The translations under genes and the position numbers were made by a program. A DNA stretch of 64,000 bases from Rhizobium anhuiense (GTDB lineage: Bacteria; Pseudomonadota; Alphaproteobacteria; Rhizobiales; Rhizobiaceae). The stretch covers positions 110,773 through 174,772 of the forward strand of contig NZ_ML133535.1 in the NCBI RefSeq assembly GCF_003985145.1, given 5' to 3'. Shown piece by piece: positions 49,806-58,868 of the stretch. Position 1 is the first letter of the stretch, and each line of letters starts with the position of its first letter. A model generated the notes under the pieces. It was not told the DNA's origin, did not search any database, and saw only the letters and a list, made by a program, of their open reading frames with translations.

Positions 49806-51197
49806 ATGGCCCCCTATCAGTTCATCGAAAGACCGACCCCATTCAACACGAAGGGCGGTTCGACGCTGCCGATCTTTGCCGTCACGCCTGCCCATATCGA
49901 AACCGGCACGATCGATCCGATCGCGCTCGATTGGGCGCGCAGGGCGGGCTATAAGGCCGAAAGCGGGTCGCTGCTGTTGATCCCGACGGCCGAAGGCCAT
50001 CTCGGCGGCGCGCTTTACGGTCTCGGCACCAATCCCTCCGAGCAGCCTTACATCACCGGCAGGCTCGCCCGCACGCTGCCGGCCGGCGACTGGCACATCG
50101 AAACCGCGCCGCTGACGGCCAATCGCCTCGCTCTCGGCTTCGGGCTCGGCAGCTACCGTTTCGATCGTTACAAATCCGAAAAATCACCAGCGGCGACGCT
50201 GATGATCCCCCGCGATGCCGATGGCGCCGACATCAAGCGCCAGCTTGCCGGCGTCTTTCTCGCCCGCGACCTCATCAATACGCCGACGAACGACATGGGG
50301 CCGAACCAGCTCGAGGCCGTTTTCCGTGGCCTGGCCGCACATTACAAGGCGGAGGTATCGGTCATATCGGGCGACGACCTGCTCACGCAGAACTTTCCGC
50401 TGGTCCATACCGTCGGCCGCGCCAGTGCCGACGCGCCGCGCCTTCTCGAGCTGCGCTGGGGCAAGAAGGGTCATCGCAAGGTGACGCTGGTCGGCAAAGG
50501 CGTCTGCTTCGATACCGGCGGTCTCGACATCAAGCCTGCGGCCTCCATGCTCTTGATGAAGAAGGATATGGGCGGCGCGGCGAATGTGATGGGGCTTGCC
50601 CTGATGATCATGGACGCCAAGCTGAAGGTCGACCTGCGCGTCATCGTGCCCGTGGTCGAAAATGCCATCTCGTCCAATGCCTTCCGCCCCGGCGACATCT
50701 ACCGGAGCCGCAAGGGTCTGACCGTCCAGATCGACAATACCGACGCCGAAGGCCGTCTGATCCTTGCCGATGCGCTGGCCTATGCCGATGAGGAAGAGCC
50801 CGAGCTGCTGATCGACATGGCGACGCTGACAGGTGCAGCCCGCGTTGCGTTGGGTCCGGATCTCCCGCCCTTCTTCACCGATGACGCCAATCTGGCGCAT
50901 GACCTGACCGAAGCGAGCCTGGAAACCGATGATCCGATCTGGCGACTGCCGCTCTATTCCGGCTACGAAAAGGATATCCGCGCCAAGTTCGCCGACCTCA
51001 CCAATGCCCCGGCCGGTGGCATGGCGGGGGCAATTACCGCGGCCCTTTTCCTCAAGCGTTTCGTCAGCAAGACGAAGAGCTGGGCGCATTTCGACATTTA
51101 CGGCTGGGCCCAGTCCGAACGGCCGCATTCGCCGGGCGGTGGCGAGGCACAGGCGATCCGCGCACTCTTTCACCATATTCGTCAGAGCCTGCGCTGA
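49806..51197 (+). CDS. M17-family leucyl aminopeptidase
   Basis: 463-residue cytoplasmic metallo-aminopeptidase. The N-terminal domain covers residues 1-160; the catalytic domain carries the metal/active-site blocks KGVCFDTGGLDIKPA, MKKDMGGAA and the family signature NTDAEGRLILADAL. Ends ARALF-like (QAIRALFHHIRQSLR). AAGGA lies six bases before the ATG. PepA members can also bind DNA, which would need testing here. Confidence 0.93.
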   Translation: MAPYQFIERPTPFNTKGGSTLPIFAVTPAHIETGTIDPIALDWARRAGYKAESGSLLLIPTAEGHLGGALYGLGTNPSEQPYITGRLARTLPAGDWHIETAPLTANRLALGFGLGSYRFDRYKSEKSPAATLMIPRDADGADIKRQLAGVFLARDLINTPTNDMGPNQLEAVFRGLAAHYKAEVSVISGDDLLTQNFPLVHTVGRASADAPRLLELRWGKKGHRKVTLVGKGVCFDTGGLDIKPAASMLLMKKDMGGAANVMGLALMIMDAKLKVDLRVIVPVVENAISSNAFRPGDIYRSRKGLTVQIDNTDAEGRLILADALAYADEEEPELLIDMATLTGAARVALGPDLPPFFTDDANLAHDLTEASLETDDPIWRLPLYSGYEKDIRAKFADLTNAPAGGMAGAITAALFLKRFVSKTKSWAHFDIYGWAQSERPHSPGGGEAQAIRALFHHIRQSLR

Positions 51198-51364
51198 GAC
51201 CATGCGCAAAAAGCAGCGAGGCGTCGCGTGTTCACGCGCTGCGCCTCGCCGCCGATCGTTAAAATTTTATTCACCTTGCCGGACAGCAGTTCCCGGCCGC
51301 CCTTGCATGTGTATGGCAACTGCCGGAAAATGGAACGTTAGCGTAACGATCTTCCGGAGGGGCC

Positions 51365-51715
51365 GTGCCGATCGAACTGACCGCCTCGCAGGCGCTGGGG
51401 CTCTGGCATGGCGTGGCGCTCGATCAGGTCCGCCACGACGACCGCGATTTGACGTTGCGCCAAATGGCGATCCTGCTGCATATTTATCTGGTGCCGCCGC
51501 CGCACACGGTGCGCGGGCTTGCCGCCACGCTTGAGGTCACCAAGCCGGTCATCACCCGCGCCTTGGATACGATGGGCGAGATGGGTCTGGTCGATCGCGT
51601 GCGCGACGATGCCGACCGGCGCAACGTGATCATCAAGCGCACCGTCGGCGGCGCGCTTTATCTGGAAAAGCTCGGCGATCTCGTGCGGGATCAGGGCCGC
51701 CGGCTGCCGCTCTGA
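51365..51715 (+). CDS. Short MarR-family transcriptional regulator
   Basis: 116 residues with the winged-helix core (LTLRQMAILLHIYL, VRGLAATLEVTKPVITRALD, MGLVDRVRDDADRRNV). It is about 30 residues shorter than usual MarR proteins, lacking most of the last dimerisation helix. GTG start at 51365 right after CCGGAGGGGCC. It lies 5-11 bp upstream of the NlpC/P60 gene and probably forms an operon with it. Confidence 0.85.
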   Translation: MPIELTASQALGLWHGVALDQVRHDDRDLTLRQMAILLHIYLVPPPHTVRGLAATLEVTKPVITRALDTMGEMGLVDRVRDDADRRNVIIKRTVGGALYLEKLGDLVRDQGRRLPL

Positions 51716-51726
51716 AAGGAATGCCA

Positions 51727-52584
51727 ATGACGATGCTCGACCGCCGCCTGCATGCCTACCGGCCGGATCTCGCGGAAGCGGGGCTCGAAGGCAAGGTGGA
51801 GGCTTTGCGCTTCGTGGAAGGTGCGGCGGCGCGCGTCGCCATTCCGGTGGCGGCATTGCGGCCCGCACCGGATCTTGCGCGCGGCATCGATACCGAGCTG
51901 CTCCTCGGCGAAGAGGTGACGGTTTTCGATCGCGCCGACGGCTGGTGCTGGGTGAAAGCCGCCTCGGACGGCTATGTCGGTTATATCGAGGCAGACGCGC
52001 TCGTGGAAGGCAGGCCGGCGCCGACCCATATCGTCACCGTGCAGCGCAGCTTCCTCTATCCGGAACCGGAACTGCGCAAGCCCCACCAGGCCATCCTGTC
52101 GATGGGAAGCCGCGTTCACGTCGCCGGCGAGGCGGAAGCGCGCGGCAATCGCTATGTCGTGCTCGAGGACGGGACGGCGATCTTCGCCAAGCATGTCCAG
52201 CCGATCGGCGCGCTCGACGGCGCCGATTATGTCGGCATCGCAGCCCGTTTCCTGGAAACGCCCTATCTCTGGGGCGGACGGTCCGGCCTCGGCATCGATT
52301 GCTCCGGTCTCGTCCAGCTGGCGATGCTGATGACAGGCAGAGCCGCACCGCGCGATACCGACATGCAGGCGGCGGGCCTCGGCGAGCCGATCGACCGCTC
52401 CGACATCCGCCGCGGCGACCTGGTATTCTGGAAGGGCCATGTCGCCCTCTTCGAGGATCCGGAAACCATCCTCCACGCCAACGGCCATAGCATGACGGTG
52501 GCGCGCGAGAATTTCGAGGCTGCCGTCGAACGCATCGGCTGGCTCTACGAACAGCCGAGCGGTTATCGCCGGCCGATCAGCTGA
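51727..52584 (+). CDS. NlpC/P60-family peptidoglycan hydrolase with SH3 domains
   Basis: 285 residues without an obvious signal peptide. N-terminal SH3-like segments (ELLLGEEVTVFDRADGWCWV, DGYVGYIEADAL), then an NlpC/P60 cysteine peptidase domain: nucleophile in LGIDCSGLVQLAM (about residue 197), catalytic His in WKGHVALFED and a third residue in HANGHSM. It likely cuts gamma-D-Glu-mDAP bonds in wall fragments. AGGA is six bases before ATG 51727; ATG 51721 sits on that site. Abuts the convergent amidase with no gap. Confidence 0.88.
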   Translation: MTMLDRRLHAYRPDLAEAGLEGKVEALRFVEGAAARVAIPVAALRPAPDLARGIDTELLLGEEVTVFDRADGWCWVKAASDGYVGYIEADALVEGRPAPTHIVTVQRSFLYPEPELRKPHQAILSMGSRVHVAGEAEARGNRYVVLEDGTAIFAKHVQPIGALDGADYVGIAARFLETPYLWGGRSGLGIDCSGLVQLAMLMTGRAAPRDTDMQAAGLGEPIDRSDIRRGDLVFWKGHVALFEDPETILHANGHSMTVARENFEAAVERIGWLYEQPSGYRRPIS

Positions 52585-53976
52585 TCAGATATCCGGCGGC
52601 TGCGGCCAGGATCTCACGCCGCCCGTCCAGTCCTCGAAGGCTTTCGATAGTCTCAGCACCAGCATGTCGTCGAAGCGCGGCCCGACGATCTGCAGGCCGA
52701 TCGGCATGCCCGAGCGAGAGAAACCGCAATTGATCGAGGCGGCCGGCTGCTCCGACATGTTCCACGGCACCGTGAAAGCGATATGCTCGAAGGGCAGGGC
52801 CGGATCATTGGTCGGCGATGCCCATTCGGCCGGATAGGAGATGATCGGATTGGTCGGCGAAAGCAGGGCGTCAATCTCGGTGAACAGCCGTCCGCAGCTC
52901 TTGCGCATTTCGATCGTCTGGTTGAAACCCTTGACCGCATCGACGCCGCGGATGTCGGCGCCGCCCTTCGCCCAATCCCTGATATAGGGCAGGATGCTGT
53001 CGCGGCGTTCTTCGTCGAGATCGGCGATATCGCCCCAAAGCCGGGACCGCCAGAAATTGTCGAGCCCATCCAGCATCGTGCGTGTCAGCACCGGCTGGAC
53101 TGATACAATGGTCGCGCCGGCCTTCTCGAAGCATCTCGCCGCCGCTTCGACCGAGACCCTGATCTCGTCCTCCACCGCAAGCCCGCAGCCGGCATCGAGC
53201 ATCAACCCGATCGTCATGCCCGACATGTCGATGTCGAGATCCATCCAGTTGAAATCGTTCGGCGGCAGGCTGGTGCCGTCGCGCCAGTCCGGCCGCGACA
53301 GCGTTGCCATCGAAAAGGCCGCATCCTCGACCGTGCGCGCCATCGGCCCGACGCAGCGCCCGACATAATAGGGATCGGCCGGAATGCGCCCATGGCTCGG
53401 CTTGAAGCCGAAGATGCCGGTCCAGCCGGCGGGAAGGCGCACTGAGCCGCCGATATCGGTGCCGATATGCAGCGGCCCGTAGCCGGCCGCTGCGGCCGCT
53501 GCGGCCCCGGCGCTCGATCCGCCGGGATTCTGTGTAGTGTCCCAGGGATTGCGGCTGAGAGGATGAAAGCTCGAAAGCCCGGAGGACAGCATGCCGTAAT
53601 CCGGGCAGGTGGTCTTGGCGAAGATCACTGCGCCATCTTCCCGCAGCCGGGCGGCGGCCGGCGCATCGGCGTCAGCCGGTATCAGTTCCATCGCCTTCGT
53701 GCCGAGCGGCACCGGTTGGCCCTTGGTGGCGATCAACTCTTTCAGCGTCACCGGGATGCCGTCGAGGGCGCCAAGCATTTCGCCCTTCGACCAGCGCTCG
53801 GTCGAAGCTTTCGCCTGCGCGCGCGCCGATTCCGGATCGTAGAGGTAGAGTGCCGAAATCGAAGGCTCCCAAGCGGCGATATGGTCTTCCAGGGCGAGCC
53901 AATAATCGAGGGGAGAGAGGCTCTTATCGGCGAAGCGCTGCCTGAGTTCGCGGATGGTAAGGTCGGTTTCGGTCAT
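52585..53976 (-). CDS. Amidase-signature family amidase
   Basis: 463 residues. Ser-cisSer-Lys triad: Lys in PVTLKELIATKG (about residue 78), cis-Ser in NPGGSSAGAAAA, nucleophile Ser in HIGTDIGGSVRLPAG. Substrate unknown; the surrounding dipeptide-type importer suggests hydrolysis of an imported amide. Starts 36 bp after the second permease gene, last gene of the cluster. Confidence 0.92.
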   Translation of the reverse strand: MTETDLTIRELRQRFADKSLSPLDYWLALEDHIAAWEPSISALYLYDPESARAQAKASTERWSKGEMLGALDGIPVTLKELIATKGQPVPLGTKAMELIPADADAPAAARLREDGAVIFAKTTCPDYGMLSSGLSSFHPLSRNPWDTTQNPGGSSAGAAAAAAAGYGPLHIGTDIGGSVRLPAGWTGIFGFKPSHGRIPADPYYVGRCVGPMARTVEDAAFSMATLSRPDWRDGTSLPPNDFNWMDLDIDMSGMTIGLMLDAGCGLAVEDEIRVSVEAAARCFEKAGATIVSVQPVLTRTMLDGLDNFWRSRLWGDIADLDEERRDSILPYIRDWAKGGADIRGVDAVKGFNQTIEMRKSCGRLFTEIDALLSPTNPIISYPAEWASPTNDPALPFEHIAFTVPWNMSEQPAASINCGFSRSGMPIGLQIVGPRFDDMLVLRLSKAFEDWTGGVRSWPQPPDI

Positions 53977-54012
53977 GGCATGGTCTTTCGGGCTTTTCGT
54001 CTTGGGAGGACA

Positions 54013-54876
54013 TCAGCGGCTCGCCTCGCGCGGGTCGAGCAAATCACGCAAACCGTCGCCGAGCATGTTGAAGCCGAAGACGGTGAGCGCGATGGCAAGA
54101 CCGGGCAGGATCGCCAGCCAGGGGGCGAGCGCCAGATAGGTTTGTGCATCGGCAAGCATACGGCCCCAGGTCGGCGCCGGCGGCGCCATGCCGAGACCGA
54201 GGAAGCTGAGACCCGCTTCGGTCAGGATCGCCAGCCCCAGCTGGATGGCGCCATGGACGATGATCTGGCTCATGATATTCGGCAGCACATGGCGCAGCGA
54301 AATGGTCAGGCGCGTATTGCCGATCGCGCGCGCCGCCGTCACATAGTCGCGGCTCCAGGCCTGTAGCGAGGTCGCAAGCGTCACCCGGGCAAAGACCGGG
54401 ATCATGAAGACGGCGATCGCGGTGATTGCGGTGAACCGTCCCGGCCCGAGAAAGGCGCCGAGCACCATGGCCGACAGGATCGGCGGCAGGGCAAAGATGA
54501 CGTCGCAGATCCGCATCAGCAGCGCTTCGAACGGACCGCGGATCGCCGCCGCCGAAACGCCGGCGATCGAACCCAGCGTCCCGCCGATCATAACCGCGGT
54601 AATGGCGATCGACAGTGAATTCCAGCAGCCTGCCATCAGCATCGACAGCACGTCGCGGCCGAACTGGTCGGTGCCGAGCAGGCCGAAGGCAAGCGGCGGC
54701 TGCAGTTTGTGGATGATCTGCATTTTCGCCGGCGGCAGCGGCGTCCACACAAGCGACAACAGCGCCACGGCAACCAGCAGGCCGATGATGACAGCCCCTG
54801 AAATCAGGTTCATTCGCCGGCTAAGTCTAAAGGTCCGGCCGCGGCTGGTGATGGCGGTGGATACGATCGGTGCCAT
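54013..54876 (-). CDS. Dipeptide/oligopeptide-type ABC permease, DppC class
   Basis: 287-residue inner-membrane permease. First helix SGAVIIGLLVAVALLSLVW, then FGLLGTDQFGRDVLSMLMAG, the standard DppC/OppC block, and the coupling loop TAARAIGNTRLTISLRHVLP. Begins 2 bp after the DppB-class gene. Cargo not predictable. Confidence 0.93.
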   Translation of the reverse strand: MAPIVSTAITSRGRTFRLSRRMNLISGAVIIGLLVAVALLSLVWTPLPPAKMQIIHKLQPPLAFGLLGTDQFGRDVLSMLMAGCWNSLSIAITAVMIGGTLGSIAGVSAAAIRGPFEALLMRICDVIFALPPILSAMVLGAFLGPGRFTAITAIAVFMIPVFARVTLATSLQAWSRDYVTAARAIGNTRLTISLRHVLPNIMSQIIVHGAIQLGLAILTEAGLSFLGLGMAPPAPTWGRMLADAQTYLALAPWLAILPGLAIALTVFGFNMLGDGLRDLLDPREASR

Positions 54877-54878
54877 CG

Positions 54879-55826
54879 TCAGGCCGCCTTTCTCATCCTG
54901 GGATCAATCGCCAGATAGGAGAGATCGACGACGAAGTTCATCACGATGACGAGGCCTGCGAAGAACAGCACGACATCCTGCATGACGATGATGTCGCGCT
55001 GGGAAAGCGCCTGCAGGGCGAGCCGACCGAGGCCGGGCAGGTTGAAGACGTTTTCCACCAGCACCGCGCCGGCAACGAGAAAGGTGAATTGCAGCCCGAT
55101 CATGGTGAGGATCGGGATCAGCGCGTTCGGCACGATATGACGCCACAGCACCGCACGACGAGAGAGCCCTTTCGCCACGGCGGTGCGGGCAAAATCCTCA
55201 TGCATGGTGTCGAGCACAGCTGAGCGCGCCACCCGCGTCAGCACGCCCGCCTGTGGCATCGCCAGCGCGACGGCGGGCATAACGAGCGCCTGCAATGCCT
55301 GTAGGATACCGGCGCTCCAGCCGGGGAAGCCGCCGGCCGGCATCAGCCCGAGCATCGTCGAAAACAGGATGATCAGGAGCAGCGCCACCCAGAAGGCGGG
55401 CACGGCGATGCTGATCTGCGAAAACAATGTTGCGATGATATCGAAGAGACCGCCGCGGCGCGAAGCGGCCAGCACGCCGAGCGGCAAGGCAATCGCCACC
55501 GAAAGCGCGATCGCCATCAGCGCCAGCGGCAGCGTGACCGTTAGCCGCTCGAGAATCAAACCCGCGACCGGCACGCCATAGGTTAGGGAATTGCCGAGAT
55601 TGCCGGAGATCACGCCGGTCAGCCACTGCCCGTAACGCAGCAGCAGCGGTTGGTCGAGCCCGAGATCGTGGCGCAGTGCCGCAAGCGTTTCAGGCGTTGC
55701 CGAGGTGCCAAGCATAATCGAGGCGGGATCGCCGGGCAGAAGGTCCATGACGGCGAAGATCAGCAGCGAGACGACGACGAGCGTGACGAGGAGACCGGCG
55801 AAGCGGCGGGCGAGGAGGGTGATCAT
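54879..55826 (-). CDS. Dipeptide/oligopeptide-type ABC permease, DppB class
   Basis: 315-residue inner-membrane permease with six helices. N-terminus LLARRFAGLLVTLVVVSLLI, LLPGDPASIMLG after the first helix, coupling loop RTAVAKGLSRRAVLWRHIVP. Separated from its binding-protein gene by 393 bp that contain the RIME-like element. No ATPase gene is present in the cluster. Confidence 0.93.
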   Translation of the reverse strand: MITLLARRFAGLLVTLVVVSLLIFAVMDLLPGDPASIMLGTSATPETLAALRHDLGLDQPLLLRYGQWLTGVISGNLGNSLTYGVPVAGLILERLTVTLPLALMAIALSVAIALPLGVLAASRRGGLFDIIATLFSQISIAVPAFWVALLLIILFSTMLGLMPAGGFPGWSAGILQALQALVMPAVALAMPQAGVLTRVARSAVLDTMHEDFARTAVAKGLSRRAVLWRHIVPNALIPILTMIGLQFTFLVAGAVLVENVFNLPGLGRLALQALSQRDIIVMQDVVLFFAGLVIVMNFVVDLSYLAIDPRMRKAA

Positions 55827-55917
55827 ATCGGATCGAGCACCGCGGCAATCGAACGCGGCACGCCCCCTCCGCCCTCACGCGGAGCCCCCGACGCGCCGGC
55901 GGCGAGTTTGGCGAGAA

Positions 55918-56032
55918 CGCCAACTCCACTCGTCATCCCAGGCCTTGAGCCTGGGATCCATGCCACTGCTGTTGATGGATGTGGTGTGGATGCTCGGGTC
56001 AAGCCCGAGCAAGACGGAGTTTGGAGTTGGCG
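55918..56032. repeat. 115-bp RIME-like palindromic element
   Basis: Bounded by an 11-bp perfect inverted repeat CGCCAACTCCA (55918-55928) and TGGAGTTGGCG (56022-56032). Inside are ATCCCAGGC-CTTGA-GCCTGGGAT (55935-55957) and GCTCGGG-TCAAG-CCCGAGC (55992-56010). The design, size and location match Rhizobium-specific intergenic mosaic elements as I remember them. The rest of the 55827-56219 gap holds no gene that I can support. Confidence 0.75.
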
Positions 56033-56219
56033 GGAGGAGCCAATCAGGGCGCAGATCCCCGTGTCAGAAATGCCATCCACCAGCGAAACCAGACAATCCC
56101 GGCCCAGATTGACCTCACTTGGCGAGGGAGGGAGAGAGCTGCGCGCCATATCGACCAAATGTATGTCGGATCTCTCCAAGGCCTTCACCTCATCACATCC
56201 CGCCCCTAACCTACCGCTC

Positions 56220-57746
56220 TCACTCGTCCCAGGACACGCCCGAGAGTACGTTGGAGGGGATCGGCTCGTTCTCCCACAGCCCTTTCAGCTTTTTGTCCCA
56301 GACGCCGAGTTTCGGCATGACGAAGAGATAGAGCGCCGGCACGTCCTCGGCGAGGATCTTCTGCGCCTCGCCGTAGATCGCATTCTGCGCGGCGGGATCG
56401 GTCGTCTCCTGCACCTTCTTCATCAGCGCGTTGAAGGCAGGGTTCTTATAATTGAAATAATAGGGATCGCGGGCATAGATGTCGATGTCGAGCGGTTCGG
56501 CATGGGCGACGATCGTCATGTCGAAGTTGCGGTCCTTCATGATGTCCTGGACCCATTTCGCCGGAAATTCCGTCGGTTCGATATTCATCGTCACTCCGAT
56601 CTCGGCAAACATCGCCTGCATCACCTGGGCGCTGCGCGGCGCATAGGCCATCTGCGGCGATTTGATCGTGAAGGTGAAACCGTTGGGATAGCCGGCTTCG
56701 GCGAGCAGCGCCTTCGCTTTCTCGACGTCATAGGGCAGCACATTGGTCATGTCCTGATAGCCCGGATCGTTCGGCGTGTAGTGGCTGCCGATCGGCGTGC
56801 CGAGGCCGGACCATGCGCCGTCGATCACCGTCTTGCGGTCGATCGCCATCATCAGCGCCTGGCGCACGCGTTTGTCGTCGAACGGCTTCTTGGCATTGTT
56901 CATGCCGGCAACGACCTTGAGTTCCGTGTTGCCGATCCTGGTAACGAGCCTCGCATCGCCGTCGAAGGAGCTCATCAGCTCGGGCGCGGCAAATTCCGGA
57001 AAGGCGTCGAGATCGCCGGATTTCAGCGCAGCCGCCTGCGCCTGCGGATCGGCGATGAAGCGGAAGGTCACCTTGTCGAGCTTGGCGGCCGCATCCTTGT
57101 TCCAGTAATCGGTATTCCTGGCGAGTTCGACCTTGTCGCCCTTCGCCCAGCTTGCGAATTTGAAGGGACCGGTGCCGATCGGCGTCGTCTTGTCGTCGGC
57201 CGCCGTCTTCGGGGCGACCATTACCGAGGCCGGCCAGCCGAGCCAGTAGATCAGGCTGCCGGTCGGCGCCGAGAGATGCAGCACCAGCGTTTCGGCATCG
57301 GGCGTATCGATCGAGGCGATCGAAGCGAAGAAGCGCTTTTGCGGATTGACCGAATCCGCGCCGCGGGCGCGGTCGAGCGAAAACTTGGCGCTCGCGGCAT
57401 CGAAGGCCTCGCCGTCATGGAATTTGACGCCGGTCTGCAGCTTGAACGTATAGGTCAGGCCATCGGCAGAAATATCCCAGCTTTTCGCCAGCTGCGGCTG
57501 GACCTTGCCGGCTTGGTCGATCGTCACCAGCCCCTCGAATACGTTCTGCCAGGTTACCTGACCGATTGCGACGGGTGCCGCGATCGTCGGATCGAGGCCG
57601 GTCGGCTCGACGCTCATGCCGAGATTGAGGGTGGTCTTCGCCGCTTCCGCCGGCGTCATCGCCGTCATCACGAGGCCGGCCGAAAGCGCAGCACCGAGGG
57701 AAAGCCGCCTGATGAAACGCGAAGGCGCAAACGAAAGCTTGATCAT
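56220..57746 (-). CDS. Dipeptide/oligopeptide-type ABC substrate-binding protein
   Basis: 508-residue periplasmic receptor, SBP_bac_5 family. Signal peptide residues 1-33 (FIRRLSLGAALSAGLVMTAM, cut near EAA), then LNLGMSVEPTGLDPTIAAPV and the family block VKFHDGEAFDAASAKFSLDR. Start is one of two adjacent ATGs (57749, 57746), behind CAGGGG. A LysR-type box lies 51 bp upstream. Together with the two permeases it forms an importer lacking local ATPases. Confidence 0.93.
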   Translation of the reverse strand: MIKLSFAPSRFIRRLSLGAALSAGLVMTAMTPAEAAKTTLNLGMSVEPTGLDPTIAAPVAIGQVTWQNVFEGLVTIDQAGKVQPQLAKSWDISADGLTYTFKLQTGVKFHDGEAFDAASAKFSLDRARGADSVNPQKRFFASIASIDTPDAETLVLHLSAPTGSLIYWLGWPASVMVAPKTAADDKTTPIGTGPFKFASWAKGDKVELARNTDYWNKDAAAKLDKVTFRFIADPQAQAAALKSGDLDAFPEFAAPELMSSFDGDARLVTRIGNTELKVVAGMNNAKKPFDDKRVRQALMMAIDRKTVIDGAWSGLGTPIGSHYTPNDPGYQDMTNVLPYDVEKAKALLAEAGYPNGFTFTIKSPQMAYAPRSAQVMQAMFAEIGVTMNIEPTEFPAKWVQDIMKDRNFDMTIVAHAEPLDIDIYARDPYYFNYKNPAFNALMKKVQETTDPAAQNAIYGEAQKILAEDVPALYLFVMPKLGVWDKKLKGLWENEPIPSNVLSGVSWDE

Positions 57747-57796
57747 CATGTCCCCTGTCTGGCCATGCTCGGTGGCGAAGGCCTTTTGCGATAAAG

Positions 57797-57809
57797 TGGC
57801 ACTATGCCA
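57797..57809. promoter_or_regulatory. LysR-type T-N11-A box upstream of the binding-protein gene
   Basis: TGGCA-CTA-TGCCA is a perfect 13-bp dyad of the T-N11-A form. It lies between the LysR gene and the receptor gene on the minus strand, 51 bp before the receptor start. A second, weaker dyad GCACACA-N12-TGTGTGC follows at 57811-57836. Confidence 0.55.
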
Positions 57810-57840
57810 GTGCACACACAATGACGATTTTGTGTGCTCA

Positions 57841-57861
57841 GTGTAGCCGAAAAAGCTACAC
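57841..57861 (-). terminator. Hairpin after the LysR-type gene
   Basis: GTGTAGC-CGAAAAA-GCTACAC, 7-bp perfect stem, 33 bp after the LysR stop. On the minus strand the loop is U-rich (TTTTTCG) but no U-tract follows, so it may be a weak terminator or another protein site. Confidence 0.4.
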
Positions 57862-57893
57862 CTGAAATTCGCGGGCAATGCAAGCTTGGAGCG

Positions 57894-58814
57894 TCAGTCT
57901 TTCGTCTCGCCTCGGCGGTTCGTGCGCTCCCGCATGAACCTTTCGATGAAGTCGAGCAGTTTCGTCGCGGCAAAGGACAGCTGCCGGTCCGGCGCGACAC
58001 AGAGATCGACATGGGTGCGGATGCCGGTTTTGCCGGCAAGCGGAATGGCGAGAAGCTGACCCGCTTCGATCTCGCGACGGACGGTGAGCGCCGGCAGCAG
58101 CGTCGCCGCAGCCCCGCTGAGCACGAGTTCCTTCAGCATTTCGAGCGAGCTGGTGACGAAGACGGGATCGAGGCTCAACCCCTCCTTCTCGAACAAAGTA
58201 TCGAATGCCTGGCGGAAACCGAAGGATTGGTCGGGCAGCGCCAGCGCATGATCGGCGAGCTCCCGCACCGCGATCTCGGTATGCGCGGCGGCCGGATGCT
58301 GCGGCGTGACGATGAGATCATAGGCGATCTCGGAGCGCAGCCGCACCTTGGTGCCGGACATGGGAGGTGCAAACAACGTCACCGCAATATCCGCCTCGGC
58401 GCTGTTGACGGCATCGACGGCCTGCCGCGCACTGGTGATCGTCACGGTAAAACGCAGCTTCGGATATTTCAGGCTGAATTCGGCAAGCGCCGGCGCCAGC
58501 AGATTGGCGACGGTGGCGCCATTGGCATAGATGCTGACACGGCCGCGCTGCAGGCCCTTCAGGTCTTCGATCAGCTGCTGCACGTGATCGAGTTCGCGCA
58601 GCGTCCGGCCGGCGCGGGCGGCAAGCAGCTCGCCGGCTGCCGTCAGCTTGACGCCGCGGGCGCTGCGCTCGACGAGCGGCGCGCCGAAGTGGTATTCGAG
58701 GTTCTCGATCTGCCGGCTGATCGCCGTCGGCGCGACATTGAGGTTCTCGGCCGCCTGGCGCATGGAATTGGTCCTGACCAGCTCGTCGAAATACATCAGC
58801 GCCCGGATCTGCAT
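57894..58814 (-). CDS. LysR-family transcriptional regulator
   Basis: 306 residues. N-terminal helix-turn-helix (residues 1-60; NSMRQAAENLNVAPTAISRQ) and a C-terminal periplasmic-binding-like effector domain. Lies between the P1 peptidase gene and the importer genes on the same strand; a LysR box precedes the receptor gene, so the importer and amidase are the likely targets. Ligand unknown. Confidence 0.93.
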   Translation of the reverse strand: MQIRALMYFDELVRTNSMRQAAENLNVAPTAISRQIENLEYHFGAPLVERSARGVKLTAAGELLAARAGRTLRELDHVQQLIEDLKGLQRGRVSIYANGATVANLLAPALAEFSLKYPKLRFTVTITSARQAVDAVNSAEADIAVTLFAPPMSGTKVRLRSEIAYDLIVTPQHPAAAHTEIAVRELADHALALPDQSFGFRQAFDTLFEKEGLSLDPVFVTSSLEMLKELVLSGAAATLLPALTVRREIEAGQLLAIPLAGKTGIRTHVDLCVAPDRQLSFAATKLLDFIERFMRERTNRRGETKD

Positions 58815-58868
58815 TCACGTCTCTCCGCCATTCGGCATATTCGGTCTGCCGGTTCGGACCCTATTCAA

